From NCBI RefSeq assembly GCF_000403135.1, contig NZ_AQPN01000033.1, positions 1 through 37,121 of the forward strand: a stretch of DNA of 37,121 bases, given 5' to 3'. A model generated the notes under the pieces. It did no database searches, was not told the origin of the DNA, and was given only the letters and a program-made list of their open reading frames with translations. Position 1 is the first letter of the stretch; each line of letters begins with the position of its first letter. Source of the DNA: Arcticibacter svalbardensis MN12-7 (GTDB lineage Bacteria > Bacteroidota > Bacteroidia > Sphingobacteriales > Sphingobacteriaceae). Positions 34,353-37,121 of the stretch are shown here, piece by piece. A program made the translations under genes and the position numbers.

Positions 34353-35390
34353 TTAATTATGATACTTGGTTACGGTACGAAATGCCTGGTTTAAATGATG
34401 ATTATAATTTCTCTTGCAGTTAACTGATAAAATTGTTTCTTTGGCTTTCCTTTTCATTGTATAAACATCTGCCACGCCCTCTTCAATATCCTTAATGATT
34501 AATGGAATTTCCAAAATAGGATCGTTTACAATAAATCCATTTTCCCTATGTGTGATCATTTCTTTCAAGATATCGGTTGACGAAGCTATAATAATTTTAT
34601 TGTTGTACATCACTTCAATCACAAACAACTGACCAGCTGCACCGGAATTACTTTTAATTAGCAATAAACATGCTTTTGACCTTCTAACCAGTTCTGCAAA
34701 ATCCTCTCTCGACACATCGTGCAATAGAATTACGTTTGCAGGGATGTCTATAGACTGTATCTCAGTATTCATTCCGGAGTAACAGATGACCAATGTGGCA
34801 TCTATAGTTCTGAAAACTTCAATGAGTGTGGCATAATCCCGATGACTATATCCGCCTGAAAAGTAAAACTCATCTGGAATCTTGTCCCAATCCGCCTTTT
34901 TTGTATACTGATTAAAAAGTATTTCTTGTGGTTTAGGTTCAAAAACCAACGGAATGTAATGAATATTAGAAATGTTTATATTGAAAGATTGAGAATAAAG
35001 ATCTCTTTCAAACTGCGAATAAACAAGAAGGGCATCGTTCTGCCTGAAAAGATGCCTGAATAGTTTTTTGAATAGAGAGAAAAACTTCTGGTTATGCAAA
35101 AAAAAACCTTCCCATATAAATGAAATCTGTTTTTTTAACAAACCTAACTTTCTGAAAAAAAGCAAAGGAACTGTAATATAAGAAACACTAATAATAGTAT
35201 CAGCACTTCTTAATTCTTTTAAATGGCTTAAACTTTCAATAGAATCCGTGATCAGCCGATAAACCAAGACCCACTTGGGTTCTATAGAATTCATATCACG
35301 ATTTAAAATAATTGTTTTTATCTCTTTATCGATACAATACTCCATTAGATTACCTGGTAAAAATCTGGAGGTGATTGTCATAATCTTCAT
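34353..35390 (-). CDS. GT-B glycosyltransferase, GT4-like
   Basis: A 345-residue cytoplasmic or membrane-associated glycosyltransferase with a GT-B layout. The N-terminal half is acceptor-like, with hydrophobic/basic helices (VPLLFFRKLGLLKKQISFIWEG; FFSLFKKLFRHLFR) that may dock on the membrane. The C-terminal half has the nucleotide-sugar region: DEFYFSGGYSHRDYATLIEVF, VILLHDVSREDFAELVRRSKACLLL and AGQLFVIEVMYNNKIIIAS, the last including the conserved Glu of GT4 enzymes (here FVIEVM). Donor and acceptor are unknown. It stands alone, with neither capsule nor LPS genes in view, and has its own terminator. An orphan of this kind may be a transferred or relict gene. Confidence 0.72.
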   Translation of the reverse strand: MKIMTITSRFLPGNLMEYCIDKEIKTIILNRDMNSIEPKWVLVYRLITDSIESLSHLKELRSADTIISVSYITVPLLFFRKLGLLKKQISFIWEGFFLHNQKFFSLFKKLFRHLFRQNDALLVYSQFERDLYSQSFNINISNIHYIPLVFEPKPQEILFNQYTKKADWDKIPDEFYFSGGYSHRDYATLIEVFRTIDATLVICYSGMNTEIQSIDIPANVILLHDVSREDFAELVRRSKACLLLIKSNSGAAGQLFVIEVMYNNKIIIASSTDILKEMITHRENGFIVNDPILEIPLIIKDIEEGVADVYTMKRKAKETILSVNCKRNYNHHLNQAFRTVTKYHN

Positions 35391-35765
35391 CCAATATCAG
35401 TTATGATTCTTCAATCAAATTATACCAATAACTTACACACACCCCATAATCCGCACAATGGATAAATACATAGCACCTTTTTTTCATACTTCTGATTAGT
35501 CTCTAAACCACTATATTATTTGTTCGATTTAAAAATAATACGATTTTTGCTACGGTTTTTTATAAAAGTTTCATCTGTATTGGCTTTGTGTATTAATATG
35601 GTAGAAAACGAGTAATAATTCTCACAATTTTATAATGAAGTACACATAATTTTTATCTATGAATGGTACATATTTTTTTATAACTTCAACCGAACATATT
35701 TACACACAAAAATTATTAATCGCTCTCATCGATTCATAATTTTAAAGCTTACTATTTTTTTTCTA
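35391..35765. other. 375-nt divergent gap, AT-rich, no gene seen
   Basis: Lies between the minus-strand glycosyltransferase and the plus-strand sensor kinase. It must hold both promoters. I saw no clear TAnnTTTG box, inverted repeat or small open frame worth calling. Confidence 0.6.
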
Positions 35766-37121
35766 ATGAAGGTTAAAAAACCTGCTTTTATAATTTTATT
35801 ACTACTTTATTGTTGTTGTTTTAATTTAGGATGCACTCCGCATCATAAAGATGTACCAACCGCTACAAATGGCGTCATTGATTTACGCGGGCAATCATTT
35901 ACTAAGGAAATTGCTCTTGATGGAGAATGGGCTTTTTACTGGCATCAATTATTGAGTCCACAGGACGCTGTGTTTAGTAAAGCAGACATGATCCATTTCC
36001 CTTTTAGGTGGGATGGTTATACATTAAATGGAAAAGTACTACCATCTTTCGGTTATGCTACTTATAAAGCAACTGTGCTATTACCTAAATCAGCGGAACC
36101 TTACCAAATTGTGGCACCTACTTTATATTCCTCTTATCGGCTATTTATAAATGGAAAACAAGTTGCCGAAACAGGAAAAGTAGGAACTTCCGAAAAGAAT
36201 ACTATACCATTTTGGGAATACAAACCGGTAGATATAACGGAGACTAATGATACATTAAACTTGGTATTGCAAATTGCAAATTTCACACATAGCAAAGGAG
36301 GCATCAGTAAGTCTATAATGATTGGCAAAAAGAGTATTGTTGAATTGAATAGAAATCGTGATGTAACGATGAGCCTGTTATTAACAGGATGCATTATAAT
36401 GGGTGGCCTTTTCTTCTTAAGCTTATATATAAATGAAAACAGAGAAAAAGCAATCTTGATGTTTTCGCTATATTGCTTCACATACAGTTACCGAATGATC
36501 GGTATGGACAACAGTATTGTCTATTCGCTTATGCCAGGTCTCAGTTGGGCTTTCTTTCTACGCTTAGAGTTTATTGGCTTATTGCTAAGTATAGGCCTTT
36601 TTAGCAGCTATATTAAAAACCTATACCCTAAAGATGTAAACAAACGAGCTGTGAATATATTGAGTGTAGTTTGTCTGATCTACACTATTATAATTATTTT
36701 CACAAAACCAGTGTACTTCAGTAGCTTATTAAGCCCTTTTTTAATTTTTGTAGCGCTTTACTTACTCTATTTCCCCTTTGTGCTTACAAAGGCATACAAG
36801 AATAAAAGACCAGGCTCTTTATATTCCCTGTTAAGCATGTTTGCGCTATTTCCAGCTTTTCAAATTTCTTTGTTGCATTTTTGGGGATTTATTCCATTGC
36901 TACCGTTTACTAATTTTATTTTATACTTAGCTTTTTTCTTTATGCAATCCATGGTTTTATCTCATCGGGTATCGTTTAAATTGAAAAAAGCTAAAGCGGA
37001 AGCAGAACAAGGGTTAGTAGCTAAAAGTGACTTCTTAAGCAATATGAGTCATGAAATAAGGACACCACTAAACTCTGTGATTGGCATGAGCCACCTTTTG
37101 CTGAAAAATAATCCAAGAAAA
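35766..37121 (+). CDS. 7TM-DISM-type sensor histidine kinase, 3' end outside the window
   Basis: The frame is open from ATG 35766 to the window edge, 452 codons, with no stop. N-terminus: [20 protein letters not shown] is a signal or anchor, with a lipobox-like LGC at C23. Residues 40-190 are a beta-rich extracellular DISM-type domain ([57 protein letters not shown]). About seven membrane helices follow (residues 200-400; for example [20 protein letters not shown]). A short coil then leads to the HisKA H-box [21 protein letters not shown] with H429 as the phosphorylated residue. The ATPase domain, and any receiver domain of a hybrid kinase, lie beyond 37121. Such sensors often respond to carbohydrates or extracellular signals; the ligand here is unknown. 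Confidence 0.88.
   Translation, partial: MKVKKPAFIILLLLYCCCFNLGCTPHHKDVPTATNGVIDLRGQSFTKEIALDGEWAFYWHQLLSPQDAVFSKADMIHFPFRWDGYTLNGKVLPSFGYATYKATVLLPKSAEPYQIVAPTLYSSYRLFINGKQVAETGKVGTSEKNTIPFWEYKPVDITETNDTLNLVLQIANFTHSKGGISKSIMIGKKSIVELNRNRDVTMSLLLTGCIIMGGLFFLSLYINENREKAILMFSLYCFTYSYRMIGMDNSIVYSLMPGLSWAFFLRLEFIGLLLSIGLFSSYIKNLYPKDVNKRAVNILSVVCLIYTIIIIFTKPVYFSSLLSPFLIFVALYLLYFPFVLTKAYKNKRPGSLYSLLSMFALFPAFQISLLHFWGFIPLLPFTNFILYLAFFFMQSMVLSHRVSFKLKKAKAEAEQGLVAKSDFLSNMSHEIRTPLNSVIGMSHLLLKNNPRK

Noticed and set aside
1-37121. CRISPR array, insertion sequences, tRNA or rRNA genes
   Set aside because: I looked for short regular repeats, terminal inverted repeats with transposase genes, and cloverleaf or rRNA landmarks and found none.

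Overview
The window is AT-rich, tightly packed DNA from a member of the Bacteroidota, most likely the Sphingobacteriaceae (Pedobacter or Solitalea type). The evidence is SusC/SusD pairs, a SusR-like regulator, FucP-type sugar carriers, MoaC-MoaB fusions, LytS/LytTR pairs, few Shine-Dalgarno sequences and TAnnTTTG-type -7 promoter elements. The genus is an inference; there is no rRNA gene here to settle it. I see no tRNA, rRNA, CRISPR array, insertion sequence or phage gene.

Left edge (1-2411): a terminator of an off-window gene, a small exported rhodanese-like protein, a GH26 mannanase gene broken by one in-frame TAG codon, an imperfect repeat block upstream of it, and a possible 45-residue lipoprotein.

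Nitrate assimilation (2801-17113, all plus strand): block one is nirB-nirD-moaC/moaB fusion-moeA. After a 565-nt AT-rich gap, block two is narK, a 1171-residue nitrate reductase fused to an NADH/FAD reductase module, a nitrite/sulfite-reductase-like protein ending in a rubredoxin domain (disrupted by a one-base frameshift), then moaA-moaD-moaE-mobA. Together they cover nitrate uptake, nitrate to nitrite, nitrite to ammonium, and most of molybdenum cofactor synthesis. The physiological design is NADH-driven assimilation in the cytoplasm.

Sugar region (17249-32051, mostly minus strand): a FucP-like sugar:H+ symporter, a LytTR response regulator overlapping its LytS-type kinase, and a small secreted protein on the plus strand. 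Then comes a polysaccharide utilisation locus, in transcription order SusR-like regulator, SusC, SusD, GH71-like glucanase, GH97 alpha-glucosidase. GH71 together with a SusB-type GH97 suggests alpha-1,3-glucan (mutan or fungal cell-wall alpha-glucan) as substrate.

Right edge (32282-37121): a candidate plus-strand small RNA ending in a perfect hairpin, a beta-helix lipoprotein, an isolated glycosyltransferase, and the first 452 codons of a 7TM-DISM-type sensor histidine kinase cut by the window end.

Two genes are visibly broken (GH26 by a stop, the rubredoxin protein by a frameshift) and a third (SusC) has a suspicious N-terminus. These may be real lesions or base errors in the assembly; resequencing is the deciding test.
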